This document shows, piece by piece, positions 46,381-55,656 of a stretch of DNA of 64,000 nucleotides; position 1 is the stretch's first letter, and each line of letters begins with the position of its first letter. Under the pieces are notes generated by a model. It was not told the DNA's origin. It saw only the letters and a program-made list of their open reading frames with translations, and ran no database searches. Source of the stretch: an uncultured Prevotella sp. (GTDB lineage: Bacteria; Bacteroidota; Bacteroidia; Bacteroidales; Bacteroidaceae). The position numbers were made by a program, and so were the translations under genes. The stretch spans positions 1 to 64,000 of the forward strand of contig CAMNII010000007.1 of assembly GCA_946540435.1 (NCBI GenBank), written 5' to 3'.

Positions 46381-46417
46381 CCCCCGGGCCTGAGGTCGCG
46401 GCCTTCAGGCTCGGGGG
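46381..46417 (-). terminator. GC-rich hairpin downstream of the monooxygenase gene
   Basis: Arms 46381-46393 and 46405-46417 form a 13-bp stem with one mismatch (core CCCCCG, GCCTGA). No T tract follows. It lies 36 bp after the stop of the gene at 46453; it may be a weak terminator or a 3'-end stabiliser. Confidence 0.4.
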
Positions 46418-46452
46418 GATGTACGGTCGGATTCGTTGAGTTGGCGGAATGG

Positions 46453-46734
46453 TCAGAATTCGAAGGTGTTCAGGTGCATGCCGTCCTCGGTGAGTACCTC
46501 GATAAGCGGGACGAGCAGCTTGAAGTGCTTCGACTCGCTATGCTCCTGAAGGGCCTCGTTGCTCTCCCAGGTCTCCCAGAACATCATCAGTCCGGGGCGG
46601 GTGGCACTGATGAACAGGTCGTAGCCTTTGCAGCCACGGTCTTTCAGCGATGCCTCTACCAATTCACTACCTAACCGCTGCACTTCGGCCTCGGCTCCTT
46701 TTTTCACTGTAAAAAATGCGTTTACTCTAATCAT
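46453..46734 (-). CDS. Antibiotic-biosynthesis-monooxygenase-like protein
   Basis: 93 residues, dimeric ferredoxin-like fold as in YgiN quinol monooxygenases. Start IRVNAFFTVKKGAEAEVQRLG, then YDLFISATRPGLMMFWETWESNEALQEHSESKHF with the conserved W-E-W segment. The reaction in this subgroup is unknown, perhaps quinone redox chemistry. It is 31 bp after the histidine kinase gene. Confidence 0.85.
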   Translation of the reverse strand: MIRVNAFFTVKKGAEAEVQRLGSELVEASLKDRGCKGYDLFISATRPGLMMFWETWESNEALQEHSESKHFKLLVPLIEVLTEDGMHLNTFEF

Positions 46735-46765
46735 AGTATCAAAATGAATATATAGTTGTTTTAAG

Positions 46766-47935
46766 CTATTTCTCGTTCTTCAGCTCTATGCGGAAGGTGG
46801 TGCCTTTCCCCAGTTCCGACGCCTTCACGAAGATGCGGCCGTGGTGGTACTCCTCTACGATGCGCTTGGCCAGCGAGAGACCCAGTCCCCACCCTCGCTG
46901 CTTGGTGGTGAAGCCTGGGGTGAACACGCTTTTCATGTCTTTCTTCCTGATGCCTTTGCCGGTATCGCTGACTTCGATGACGACGGTATCCATCTCCACG
47001 GCCATGAACAGGGTGATGCGGCCGCTGCCTTCCATGGCATCAACGGCGTTCTTGCAGAGGTTCTCGATGACCCACTCGAAGAGTGAGGCATTGATTCTGA
47101 CGATGATGTCCTCGGGTGGGAATACGCGCACCATCTGTACCTTGTTCGAGGTGCGACGGTCCATATAGTCGATGACATGGTTCATGACTTCCGTCAGGCT
47201 CGATGGTACGGGTTCGGGCAGCGACCCTATCTTGGAGAAGCGGTCGGCGATGAGCTGGAGGCGTTTGACGTCTTTGTCCATCTCTGGCAGCAGCTCGTCG
47301 TCGGGATAGGTCTCTTTGAGGATTTCCGTCCATGCCATAAGGCTCGAGATGGGTGTCCCCAGCTGATGGGCTGTTTCTTTCGACAGTCCTACCCACACTT
47401 TGTTCTGCTCGGCCCGTTTCGAGGTCATCAGGGCGAAGATGGCTATCACGACGAAGATGAGTACGACGCCGAGTTGGATGTAGGGGTATACGGCGAGCCG
47501 TTTGAGCATCAGCGAGTCGTCATAGCACACGTCGACATACCCGTCGCGGGCTGTCTCGTCGAGGACGATGCGGATGCTTTTCCCTGTGCGCAGCAGGCTC
47601 AGTCCTTTCTGCTGGATATAGCTGACGCTGTCGGCTTCGGCCTTGGCGGGCAGTTCTATATTGCGGCATGTCCGCATCTTCCCGTCGGCTCCGAGCACGA
47701 TGATGGGTATTGTGGTGTTTCCGTCGATGACCTTGAGGACGAGTGCGAGGTCTGTGTTCTCATCGGCATTGTTAAGCGACTGCATGGCTTCGGCCCATAT
47801 CTCCATCTTCTTCCGCTCTTCCTCATAGAGGTCGCGGGTGAGCAGATGCGACACGAAGAGTGATGCGACAGCCAGGATGATGGCTGCCAGCACGAGGAAT
47901 ATCTTCACCTGTCGGATACGGTCTGTCCACTGCAT
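46766..47935 (-). CDS. Membrane sensor histidine kinase
   Basis: 389 residues. Two membrane helices (about 12-30 and 152-170) bracket a periplasmic sensor of about 120 residues. H-box SKETAHQLGTPISSLMAW, N-box WVIENLCKNAVDAM, G1 DTGKGI, G2 GWGLGLSLAKR. The H-box has AHQLGTP, the variant seen in many Bacteroidetes kinases. No response regulator is beside it, so the partner lies elsewhere. Confidence 0.92.
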   Translation of the reverse strand: MQWTDRIRQVKIFLVLAAIILAVASLFVSHLLTRDLYEEERKKMEIWAEAMQSLNNADENTDLALVLKVIDGNTTIPIIVLGADGKMRTCRNIELPAKAEADSVSYIQQKGLSLLRTGKSIRIVLDETARDGYVDVCYDDSLMLKRLAVYPYIQLGVVLIFVVIAIFALMTSKRAEQNKVWVGLSKETAHQLGTPISSLMAWTEILKETYPDDELLPEMDKDVKRLQLIADRFSKIGSLPEPVPSSLTEVMNHVIDYMDRRTSNKVQMVRVFPPEDIIVRINASLFEWVIENLCKNAVDAMEGSGRITLFMAVEMDTVVIEVSDTGKGIRKKDMKSVFTPGFTTKQRGWGLGLSLAKRIVEEYHHGRIFVKASELGKGTTFRIELKNEK

Positions 47936-48048
47936 ACAGTAATATAACGTTATTTTGCGGTTTTTATTATCCGGCCCCTGAAATCTCCTTTGTGGCGGGT
48001 GCTCCTTTTGGTGGCGGCCAGACTTCTGGATGATGCCGGTGTTGTGAC

Positions 48049-48114
48049 AAGAAGAGCCTCGAGGCTTGGCCCCGAGGCTCTTCTTTTATTGGCTTGCCGG
48101 AAGCGTCTTCCGGC
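48049..48114 (-). terminator. Two consecutive hairpins after the 1071-aa gene
   Basis: Stem 1: AGAAGAGCCTCG (48050-48061) with CGAGGCTCTTCT (48073-48084), followed on the minus strand by TGTCAC. Stem 2: GCCGGAAG-CGT-CTTCCGGC (48096-48114), nearer the stop. Together they probably end transcription. Confidence 0.6.
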
Positions 48115-48127
48115 TTGAAGTTTTTAC

Positions 48128-51100
48128 TTACTTCACGATGACCTTCTTGCCATTGAGGATGTAGATACCGTTCTGCTTGGTATTCTTCACCTGCATACCC
48201 TGGAGGTTGTAGATCTTCGTGGCCTGTCCGTCAACCTTCTCGTTGATGCCCTTCACGCCGACGGCGTCACCGGGATCTTCTGTTCCGTAGTAGGTCAGGC
48301 GGAAGTTGTCGACAACGGTCCAGTCTTCGATCACTGCATCGTCAGCGTAGCGCTGGATACCAATCTGCAGGAAGGAAGGATCGGTGACCTCAATCTTCAT
48401 GGTGTTCCAGTAGAGGCCGAGCTGGAAGTTCTCATAGGCCTGTGTGCAGCTGTTGGGGAATTCACCGTAGTTCTCTGATACGTAAGCGTATCCGGGAGCT
48501 TTGCTGACGAAGCTGGGCTCGGTGATGTTCCACAGGGGCTGTGACTGGAAGTCGCTGTGGATGACGTACATCTCAGCGTAGGAGTTGCGCTCGCCGGTCT
48601 CGTCGAGAACCTTGATTTGGTTTGTAACACTACCTTCACGATAGTATCCCTGTACGCTCAGTACGTAGTATCCTGCTGCGGGGAGCTCGAGCTCCTGCCA
48701 CATATCAAGGGCTGCACGGTTGTTGCCACCGTTCCAGCACTCCCAAACGAAGTCGGGATAGTTGCCGGTGCGGCCCCATGTGCCTTCGCCGAAGATGTTG
48801 GTAGGTTCGCTGAGCCAAGCCTCGAGGCTTTCACGCTGGCTGAAGCCAGGAGCCTGGATGAGGTAAGAGACGTCTACGGGGTTCTCGGCCGATGCGTTGG
48901 CAACGAGAGCGTCACGGTCTTCCTTGGTAACGAGGATCCACTGGTTGTCGGGATCGTCTTCGCCGAGGACATCGGTGTCAACAGCTACATAGGAGCCCTT
49001 GCGGAAGCCGAGGAGGCTGCCACGTCCTTCTGCAGTGTTTTCAACAGCGCGACGGATGTTGTAAACGCCTTCCTTACCTTCGACGGGTACGAATACCCAG
49101 TCGTCCTGATTGCCGTTATTGTCGGTATCCATGTAACCACCGTAGTTCAGGTACTGGCTGTTTCCGCCATTGTTCAGGTGGGTGTCGATTTCGAATCCGT
49201 TCTCGACTTCGTTGCCGTCAGCGTCGAAGGCTGCATAGAGCGTAACAGGAATTCCGGGGAATCCTACTGCTGCGTGTGCACCCCAGTCGTCGCCACCGCA
49301 GAGGAAGCGCTTCTGACCGACGTTGTAGACGTAGTAGTCCATCATGTCCTCAGGAGCATTGCCTGCGAAGACGTTCTCATGAGTTTCGATGTGGAGCAGA
49401 CGGCGTGCGATACGGATCTTGTTGAGCAGGGTGTTGGCGACTGACATGTCTTCACCGTCAACGAAGAATGCCTTGGCCTCTTCGATGTTCTCGGTGATGC
49501 CTTCCTTTTCAGCCAGTGCTACGGTCTTGCGCAGGTTGGTGATGTTCACGGCCTGAGCAGCTGCGAGAGCTTCCTGGAGCACCTTGATGGCTTCCTTGTG
49601 AGCGTTAGCGTCGTCAATCTCGAGAGACTCCTTGGCAGCCTTGATGGCATCAGCGAGGCGCTCTGCGAGCACGTCAGTGGTACCGCCTCCGAAGGCTTCA
49701 GCATCGCCGACGAGTACTTCGAGCTGCGGACGATAGATGTCGAGCTCTGAGTAAGGATCGGGATATACGAATTCTTCGATCTGGTGGTGTGCAATCACGA
49801 AGGTGTAGTCGACGCCGTCGGATACATATCCGAAGGGGAAGAGGAGGTAGAATCCGTCCTGATCGGCCATGAAGTCGATCTGTCCGTGATCCAGAGGAGC
49901 GATGTTGCCGTCGTCGTCGTAGGTGGCACCTGTAGGAATCTTCCAGAAGCCGAGGACGCCGTTGCCGCCGCCGAGGGCTGTGCAGGACTCTGCGAAGCCA
50001 TTGCTGGTGAGGTTAGCCTTGTCGAGTACGCCGGCGTGCATGGTCGGGTTGTTGTTGTTCCAGTTGCAGTCCCAACCACCGCTACCGAAGTCGAAGGTCC
50101 AGCGATAGGTGTTACCTGCTACAGCGGGTACGAATACGCCGATAGGCTCGTGCATACCTGTTCCGATGTAGTGGGGGAACCAGTTCTCGTCTTTCTCCTC
50201 GTCGTAGTAAGCGGTCTTGTCTACCTGTACGCCGTCCTTGTCGATGGTCCATGTAGGATTGTCGGCAGTAGGAATACCGAAGCAAGAGTACTTGTCGCCA
50301 GGAGTTGTCCAGAGCATCATGTTCTTGTAGTTCACGGCTCCTTCGGGAAGCTCGTAGGGCTTGGTTGTCATTTCGCCGAGGTCTACCCACTTTGTGCCGT
50401 CCCACTTGTACTCGTGGTTGTCGACGAGGTAGTTGACGCGCTTGCCAACATATACGGGCATACCAGCGCCGATGGGCTCTACGCCTTCGGGGATGGCGAA
50501 TTCGCCTTCCTCAGCGTGGAAACGCTTATCGGCAATGACATCCTTCAGACCAGCGTCACCAGTGACGAACAGGTAAGGACGATAATCGGCTACGGGCTCG
50601 GTTTCTTCACCCTCGTAGATCTTGAAGCTGTAGAGCTTCATCAGGGCGCTGAAGCTTCCGTAGTGGGTATCAGAACCCTGACGTCCGGAGTTGTTGTTGT
50701 TGGTGAAGATCATCATCGGGCAGTTTCCTGCTGCGGGCTCAGAATCGTTGAAGATGGTGATGACAGGCTCTCCGCCGGGATAGTCACCCTCACGGAATAC
50801 CTTTGCCTCATGGCCTTGGCAGTCGATGATGATTTTCTCGTTATGAGGAATGTTCTCACCGTCGACACCCCACTGCTCCTTGGTTCCTACAACGTAGCCA
50901 CCGCGGTCGTTACCGCCCTGACGGCTGAAGAACATAAAGGCCTGGCTGGTGATGCCGGCACGTGCGCCGAATACAGCCTGCCAGTCGAAGGGAGCTCCTG
51001 CAGGGCTGTCAGAGAGTGTGCACTCCACAACGACACGAGTGTCGGGTGTGTGTACGTAGTCAGTGACGATGTAGGGAGCGGTTGACATGTCTGACTTTGC

Positions 51101-51343
51101 CTCGATGAAATCGATGGCCTTGTCAGCGCCTTGGGCAACCGTGAGAGACGACACCTTTGTATAGATGCCATACAACTCATACTCATTCAAGCTGTTGTAA
51201 GCATACACCTTACCATCTGCCTTGTTGTAAACGTAGGGCTCAGAACCTTTGTAGGTAGCGAGGTTGTCAACGATTACAATGTCGGCTGCGAAGGTCATGC
51301 TACTCATCAGCATTCCGATGAAAAGTAAAAAGACTTTCTTCAT
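48128..51343 (-). CDS. Large secreted type IX-sorted protein
   Basis: 1071 residues, signal peptide KKVFLLFIGMLMSSMTFA. I recognise no enzyme motif. Residues about 560-700 are helical (LAERLADAIKAAKESLEID, EALAAAQAVNITNL), like FIVAR spacers. A jellyroll-like carbohydrate-binding stretch is likely at about 850-1030 (LELPAAGYYVLSVQGYYREG, WTVVDNFRLTYYG). The C terminus IYNLQGMQVKNTKQNGIYIL then NGKKVIVK is a classic Bacteroidales type IX sorting tail. It is therefore exported and likely surface-attached. Predicted leader about 115 nt, AT-rich. Confidence 0.85.
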   Translation of the reverse strand: MKKVFLLFIGMLMSSMTFAADIVIVDNLATYKGSEPYVYNKADGKVYAYNSLNEYELYGIYTKVSSLTVAQGADKAIDFIEAKSDMSTAPYIVTDYVHTPDTRVVVECTLSDSPAGAPFDWQAVFGARAGITSQAFMFFSRQGGNDRGGYVVGTKEQWGVDGENIPHNEKIIIDCQGHEAKVFREGDYPGGEPVITIFNDSEPAAGNCPMMIFTNNNNSGRQGSDTHYGSFSALMKLYSFKIYEGEETEPVADYRPYLFVTGDAGLKDVIADKRFHAEEGEFAIPEGVEPIGAGMPVYVGKRVNYLVDNHEYKWDGTKWVDLGEMTTKPYELPEGAVNYKNMMLWTTPGDKYSCFGIPTADNPTWTIDKDGVQVDKTAYYDEEKDENWFPHYIGTGMHEPIGVFVPAVAGNTYRWTFDFGSGGWDCNWNNNNPTMHAGVLDKANLTSNGFAESCTALGGGNGVLGFWKIPTGATYDDDGNIAPLDHGQIDFMADQDGFYLLFPFGYVSDGVDYTFVIAHHQIEEFVYPDPYSELDIYRPQLEVLVGDAEAFGGGTTDVLAERLADAIKAAKESLEIDDANAHKEAIKVLQEALAAAQAVNITNLRKTVALAEKEGITENIEEAKAFFVDGEDMSVANTLLNKIRIARRLLHIETHENVFAGNAPEDMMDYYVYNVGQKRFLCGGDDWGAHAAVGFPGIPVTLYAAFDADGNEVENGFEIDTHLNNGGNSQYLNYGGYMDTDNNGNQDDWVFVPVEGKEGVYNIRRAVENTAEGRGSLLGFRKGSYVAVDTDVLGEDDPDNQWILVTKEDRDALVANASAENPVDVSYLIQAPGFSQRESLEAWLSEPTNIFGEGTWGRTGNYPDFVWECWNGGNNRAALDMWQELELPAAGYYVLSVQGYYREGSVTNQIKVLDETGERNSYAEMYVIHSDFQSQPLWNITEPSFVSKAPGYAYVSENYGEFPNSCTQAYENFQLGLYWNTMKIEVTDPSFLQIGIQRYADDAVIEDWTVVDNFRLTYYGTEDPGDAVGVKGINEKVDGQATKIYNLQGMQVKNTKQNGIYILNGKKVIVK

Positions 51344-51463
51344 AGTTGTGTGTAAAAGTTGTTAATAATTAAATATGGTTTAAAGTGTTAATAAATTGTG
51401 TTTTCTTATCATATACTCTATTAGAGTATCAGTTTGGTTTCTATATGATATACTTCATCGGTG

Positions 51464-51471
51464 CAAAGATA
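51464..51471 (-). promoter_or_regulatory. -7 box of the 1071-aa surface protein gene
   Basis: TATCTTTG on the minus strand, 121 bp upstream of the ATG, implying a long AT-rich 5' leader. Confidence 0.45.
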
Positions 51472-51549
51472 TAATAATTTAACGGAAATAAAAAATTATT
51501 TTTAAACTTTTTTTCGATAAAACACATTTTTTTTGCATCGACGGCAGCT

Positions 51550-52428
51550 TCACAGGGGTGTGCTGTCGTCGATAAAGCGACGGAGCAAGCCTTCATAGCG
51601 GTCGATGCGGCGGTCGCGGAGGAAGGGCCACCAGCGGCGCACCTGCTCGGAGCGCTGCATGTCGACGTCGACGACGGCTTCTGCTTCACCGTCCTTGGGA
51701 GCACGGTAGAGCAGTTCGCCTTGCGGACCGGCCACGAAGGAGGAGCCCCAGAAGAGGATGGGCGACGGACCTTGCTCCATGCCTACCCTGTTGACGGTGA
51801 CGACGGGGAGTCCGTTGGCCACGGCATGTCCGCGCTGTACGGTGGTCCATGCCTCCCGCTGCCGTTCCTGCTCTTGCTCGTCATCCCGTGCGTCATAGCC
51901 GATGGCGGTGGGATAGATGAGCAGTTCGGCACCGGAGAGGGCCATCAGGCGTGCTGCCTCGGGATACCACTGGTCCCAGCAGACGAGTACGCCGAGTCGT
52001 CCGACACTGGTCTGGATGGGCTGGAAGCCGAGGTCGCCGGGCGTGAAATAGAACTTCTCGTAGTAGCCGGGGTCGTCGGGGATGTGCATCTTCCGATACT
52101 GTCCGGCTATGGTGCCGTCGGCCTCGAATACGACGGCGGTGTTGTGGTACAGCCCCGGCGCGCGCCGTTCGAAGAGCGAGGCTACGAGTACGACGTGGCA
52201 GTCGCGGGCCAGCTGTCCGTAGAAGGTGGTCGACGGGCCGGGGATGGGTTCTGCCAGGTTGAACAGGTCCACCTGTTCCTCCTGACAGAAGTACAGTGAG
52301 TTGTGCAGCTCCTGCAGTACGACCAGCTGTGCGCCCTTGTCAGCCACGCTGCGTATTTTCTCTGCCAGCCGCCTTTGGTTATCGGCGATATCGGCAGTAT
52401 TGTGCTGTTGTATGATGCCTATTTTCAT
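51550..52428 (-). CDS. aguB: N-carbamoylputrescine amidase
   Basis: 292 residues from the ATG at 52428. Nitrilase superfamily with catalytic triad Glu in VLQELHNSLYF, Lys in YRKMHIPDDPGYYEKF and Cys in LVCWDQWYPEAARLM. It hydrolyses N-carbamoylputrescine to putrescine, CO2 and NH3. It follows aguA by 48 bp; together they turn agmatine into putrescine. Confidence 0.95.
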   Translation of the reverse strand: MKIGIIQQHNTADIADNQRRLAEKIRSVADKGAQLVVLQELHNSLYFCQEEQVDLFNLAEPIPGPSTTFYGQLARDCHVVLVASLFERRAPGLYHNTAVVFEADGTIAGQYRKMHIPDDPGYYEKFYFTPGDLGFQPIQTSVGRLGVLVCWDQWYPEAARLMALSGAELLIYPTAIGYDARDDEQEQERQREAWTTVQRGHAVANGLPVVTVNRVGMEQGPSPILFWGSSFVAGPQGELLYRAPKDGEAEAVVDVDMQRSEQVRRWWPFLRDRRIDRYEGLLRRFIDDSTPL

Positions 52429-52439
52429 GATAAGAATAT

Positions 52440-52476
52440 CTTTCACCTTTTCTTTTTTTTCATTCTTTCATTCTTT
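52440..52476. repeat. Pyrimidine-rich microsatellite between aguB and aguA
   Basis: A run of C/T-rich words (TTTCATTC, TTTCATC repeated) fills the gap. On the coding strand it is a purine-rich tract with GAAT/GAAA units, which may help ribosome binding to aguB. Confidence 0.4.
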
Positions 52477-53526
52477 TCATCTTTTCACCTCCTCCGGATA
52501 CTGCATGGTGATACAGTGGATGGAGCCGTGCTGGCGGATGATGGTACGGCTGTCGACGGGAATGATTTCCCGTCCGGGGAACGCTCGCGCGATGGTGGCG
52601 CAGGCCTCATGGTCGAGGTCGGGCTGCGCATAGGTGGGTACGATGACGGCGCCGTTGATGACGAGGAAGTTGGCATAGGTGGCCGGCAACCTCTCTTCAC
52701 CGTCGTAGATGGGACGTGGCAGGGGCAGCGGCAGCAGTTGCAGCCGTCTGCCGTCGGCACTTCCGGCCAGTTCGGTGAGCTGTCGGTGGAGGGCCTGCAG
52801 GTCGTCGTAGTGCGGGTCGGCTGCGTCGTTAGTATATATATATAATAATGTACGCGAAGGGGCACATCTCACAATGGTATCTATGTGTCCGTCGGTATCG
52901 TCGCCGATGAGGTTTCCGTGGTCAATCCAGACGATGCGCTGGGCATGCAGGCGCCGTTTCAGTTCCTCCTCAATCTGTTCGCGGGTTAGCGGCTGGTTGC
53001 GATGGGAGGCAAGCAGACACTGCGAGGTGGTATAGATGGTTCCCTCTCCGTCGCTTTCTATCGAGCCTCCTTCGAGCACGAAGTCCAGGTGATCCTCATA
53101 CTGGCCGCTGAATACGTGCTGTGCATACAGCTGGCCGTTGAGGCTGTTGTCGAGGTCGGCCTTGAACTTCCCGCCCCACCCGTTGAAGCAGAAGTCCAGC
53201 AGTCGCGCCTCGTGCTGCCGCCCGACGAGGGTGATGAAGGCGTGGTCGCGCGCCCAGGTATCGTTATACCGCGCCGGCAGGATGGTGATGGGGTGCAGGG
53301 GTTGCGCCGGCAGCAGCCGTCTGACGGCTTCAGGGTCGTCGGCCGCGATGACGAGCGGCTCGAACCGGGTGACGGCCTCGGCTATCTCTAAATAGGTACG
53401 CGTGATGTCGTCGAGATAGGGAGCCCAGTCGGTACGGGCATGGGGCCACGTGAGCTGCACGGCACTCTGCGGTTCCCACTCGGCGGGCAGCCTGAACAGG
53501 GTTCTTGCAGATGATTGAGTGTTCAT
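52477..53526 (-). CDS. aguA: Agmatine deiminase
   Basis: 349 residues from the ATG at 53526; 83 more open codons upstream cross the promoter and the repeat array. Guanidino-modifying fold: RLPAEWEPQSAVQLTWPH at the start, GGSIESDGEGTIYTTSQCLL, His in DTDGHIDTIVR and the catalytic Cys in SIHCITMQYP. It converts agmatine to N-carbamoylputrescine. A TATTTTTG box ends 4 bp before the ATG, so the mRNA should be leaderless. Confidence 0.95.
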   Translation of the reverse strand: MNTQSSARTLFRLPAEWEPQSAVQLTWPHARTDWAPYLDDITRTYLEIAEAVTRFEPLVIAADDPEAVRRLLPAQPLHPITILPARYNDTWARDHAFITLVGRQHEARLLDFCFNGWGGKFKADLDNSLNGQLYAQHVFSGQYEDHLDFVLEGGSIESDGEGTIYTTSQCLLASHRNQPLTREQIEEELKRRLHAQRIVWIDHGNLIGDDTDGHIDTIVRCAPSRTLLYIYTNDAADPHYDDLQALHRQLTELAGSADGRRLQLLPLPLPRPIYDGEERLPATYANFLVINGAVIVPTYAQPDLDHEACATIARAFPGREIIPVDSRTIIRQHGSIHCITMQYPEEVKR

Positions 53527-53530
53527 GCTG

Positions 53531-53538
53531 CAAAAATA
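53531..53538 (-). promoter_or_regulatory. -7 box of aguA
   Basis: TATTTTTG on the minus strand, directly followed by CAGC and the ATG, the same spacing as at era. Confidence 0.5.
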
Positions 53539-53628
53539 CGAAGTTTTTTTGTAATACCGCATCTTTTTGCCTACTTTTTTATCCCTCACCGGCCAGCAGG
53601 CCTGGTGCCCTCCTGCCACCCACCCTAT

Positions 53629-53958
53629 GCATCTCCGAACAAAAAACAAGTTTCTCCAGATACGACTCCAAATTTCTTCAGGTACGAATCTAAGATTCAG
53701 CAGATACCACCCCAAGGTTCGGCAGGCGCAATTCTGACGTTCGGCAGGCGCAATTCTGACTTTCTGCAGGCACAATTCTGACGTTCGGCTGGTACGATTC
53801 TAAGGTTCGGCAGGCACGTTTTTCAGGTTCTCCAGACACAATCATAAGGATCGTCAAACACGAAGGTAAGGATCGTCAGACCAAAATAGGCTATTTTGAT
53901 GACCAAAATAAGCTATTTTGGTGACCAAAATAGGCTATTTTGGTCGGCCGTTCCAAAG
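53629..53958. repeat. 22-bp periodic repeat array (15 units)
   Basis: Read in steps of 22 from 53629, every unit lines up. Units 1-11 (to about 53870) are degenerate: they share GTTCGGCAGGC or TTTCTxCAGG at the start and TCTAAG, TCTGAC or ATAAG at the end; units at 53717 and 53739 are identical. From 53879 three copies of a near-palindrome follow (GACCAAAATAGGC then TATTTTGGT), 22 bp each and keeping phase. The period is not a multiple of three, so it is not a protein repeat. It lies between the divergent aguA and DUF6377 genes. Confidence 0.85.
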
Positions 53959-54007
53959 TATCGGCTGTCAAAGGCTTGGCGGAAGGGTAAAAAAACTGAG
54001 GCTTTTG

Positions 54008-54039
54008 TTTGTGAGTATTATAGTTTTTTTATAATTTTG
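54008..54039 (+). promoter_or_regulatory. Promoter of the DUF6377 regulator
   Basis: TTTG (54008-54011), 20 bp, TAATTTTG (54032-54039), 6 bp before the ATG at 54046. The palindromic repeats end about 60 bp upstream. Confidence 0.7.
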
Positions 54040-54045
54040 CATGCG

Positions 54046-55656
54046 ATGAAGTGTATTAAGAGCCTATTGACGGCACTATATATGATGCTATGGCTTGGTT
54101 GCGGAAATCCCTCTGCAACCGACCGTACCGCAGCTCTGCTCAGCGACCTTGACGCCACGCTGTCGCAACGCGACTACTATGAGTCGTTGCGTCTGCAGCG
54201 CATTGACTCGCTCAACCGGTTGTCGACAGCGGCTACCGATGCCCATGAACGCTATGAGCTCCTGCTCCGCGTGTTCGACGAATACAAGTCCTACCGTTAC
54301 GACTCTGCCTATGCCTATGCACGCCGCTGCTACGACGAGGCATTGGACATGGGCGATGAAGCCTGCATGTCGGAGGCGAAATGCGCCGTGTCATTCTGCC
54401 TGATGTCGTCGGGCATGTTCAAGGAGGCCAGCGAGATGATGGCCTCGGTACGCACCGAGGGCATGTCTCCGCGCCAGATGCGCACCTACTACTCCACCTA
54501 CTCCAAACTCTTCCAGGAAGAAGCCAACTACTCCGGCGTGGAGCCTTACTACACCACCTACACGCAACAGAGCGACCGCTACATCGACACACTGAAGACA
54601 CTGCTCAGCGCCGATGACAGCGAATGGTGGTCGCAGACAGGTGCGCAACACATGAAAAACCACCGCTTCGAAGAGGCCATCGTCACCCTCGAAGGCTATC
54701 TGTCGCGCTTTCCCGATGCCGATGTCCATGAGCGGGCCATGGTCATGGCAGAGATGGCCTGGGCATATATCCATACGGGCCGCGACGACAAAGCCCTCGA
54801 CTGCTTCATCCAATCGGCCATCTACGACACGCAGTCGTCCACACGCGAGATCACCGCACTGTTCTTCGCCGCGAAATTCATCGCACAGCAGGGCGACGTC
54901 GACCGTGCCAGCAGCTATGCCAAGCAGGCCCTCGACGACATCACCTTCTACAACGCCCGCCAACGGAAGATTGAACTCGGACAGATACTCCCCATCATCG
55001 AGCAGGAACGCTATAACGCCCTGTCGCTGCAGCGCAACCGCATCATCATCGCCGCACTGCTCGCCAGCATCCTGTTCCTCGTCGTTCTGGCCGCCATCTT
55101 CCAGATGCGCCGCCTGAACAAGAAACTGTGGCAGGCCCGACAGACCATCGCCGGGCGCAACGAAGAACTCAGACGCGTGAACGACGACCTGATAGAGGCC
55201 AACCGCATCAAAGACGTATACATCGGGCGCTCCTTCTTTGTCAATGCCGAATTCATCGAGAAGATGGAGAAGCTATACCTCACCGTGGACCGGAAGATAC
55301 AAGCCCGGCAGTACGACGACCTGCGCAAGACCGTCAACCTCACAGCACTGGAGAAAGAGCGCAAACAGATGTATGCAGCCTTCGACGAAACCTTCCTCAA
55401 CCTCTTCCCCACCTTCATCGAACAGTACAACAGGCTCTTCGACGAGAAAGACCGCCGCAAGCCGCAGGACGAGAAGTCGCTGACCTCGGAGATGCGCATC
55501 TTCGCACTCATCCGGCTGGGCATCACCGACAGCGAGCGCATAGCCCGCTTCCTCGACTACTCCGTGCACACGGTGAACACCTACAAGACACGCGTGAAGA
55601 ACAAGTCCACCGTCGAGAATGACCTCTTCGAACAGTACATCATGAAGATAGAATAA
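54046..55656 (+). CDS. DUF6377-type membrane-bound transcription regulator
   Basis: 536 residues. Start KCIKSLLTALYMMLWLGCGN is a lipoprotein-like signal. Residues about 60-330 are TPR-like helices (YDSAYAYARRCYDEAL, AMVMAEMAWAYIHTGRDDKA). One membrane helix (RIIIAALLASILFLVVLAAI) at about 340, a coiled coil, then a C-terminal HTH (GITDSERIARFLDYSVHTVNTYKTRVKNKS) of LuxR type. These regulators span the inner membrane, sense in the periplasm and control a neighbouring glycan locus. The next genes are GH31 and a SusE/F-like protein, its likely targets. Confidence 0.88.
   Translation: MKCIKSLLTALYMMLWLGCGNPSATDRTAALLSDLDATLSQRDYYESLRLQRIDSLNRLSTAATDAHERYELLLRVFDEYKSYRYDSAYAYARRCYDEALDMGDEACMSEAKCAVSFCLMSSGMFKEASEMMASVRTEGMSPRQMRTYYSTYSKLFQEEANYSGVEPYYTTYTQQSDRYIDTLKTLLSADDSEWWSQTGAQHMKNHRFEEAIVTLEGYLSRFPDADVHERAMVMAEMAWAYIHTGRDDKALDCFIQSAIYDTQSSTREITALFFAAKFIAQQGDVDRASSYAKQALDDITFYNARQRKIELGQILPIIEQERYNALSLQRNRIIIAALLASILFLVVLAAIFQMRRLNKKLWQARQTIAGRNEELRRVNDDLIEANRIKDVYIGRSFFVNAEFIEKMEKLYLTVDRKIQARQYDDLRKTVNLTALEKERKQMYAAFDETFLNLFPTFIEQYNRLFDEKDRRKPQDEKSLTSEMRIFALIRLGITDSERIARFLDYSVHTVNTYKTRVKNKSTVENDLFEQYIMKIE

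Noticed and set aside
46381-46417. Small structured RNA
   Set aside because: A single GC-rich stem with no promoter or T tract; listed only as a weak terminator.
51344-51463. Riboswitch in the long leader of the 1071-aa gene
   Set aside because: No stable helix or known riboswitch core; just AT-rich sequence.
53527-53775. N-terminal extension of aguA
   Set aside because: Crosses the promoter box and the repeat array; AguA homology starts at 53526.
53629-53958. CRISPR array
   Set aside because: Units touch without spacers, vary in sequence, and no cas gene is near.
53896-54045. N-terminal extension of the DUF6377 regulator
   Set aside because: Would translate the palindromic repeats and the promoter; the lipoprotein signal starts at 54046.
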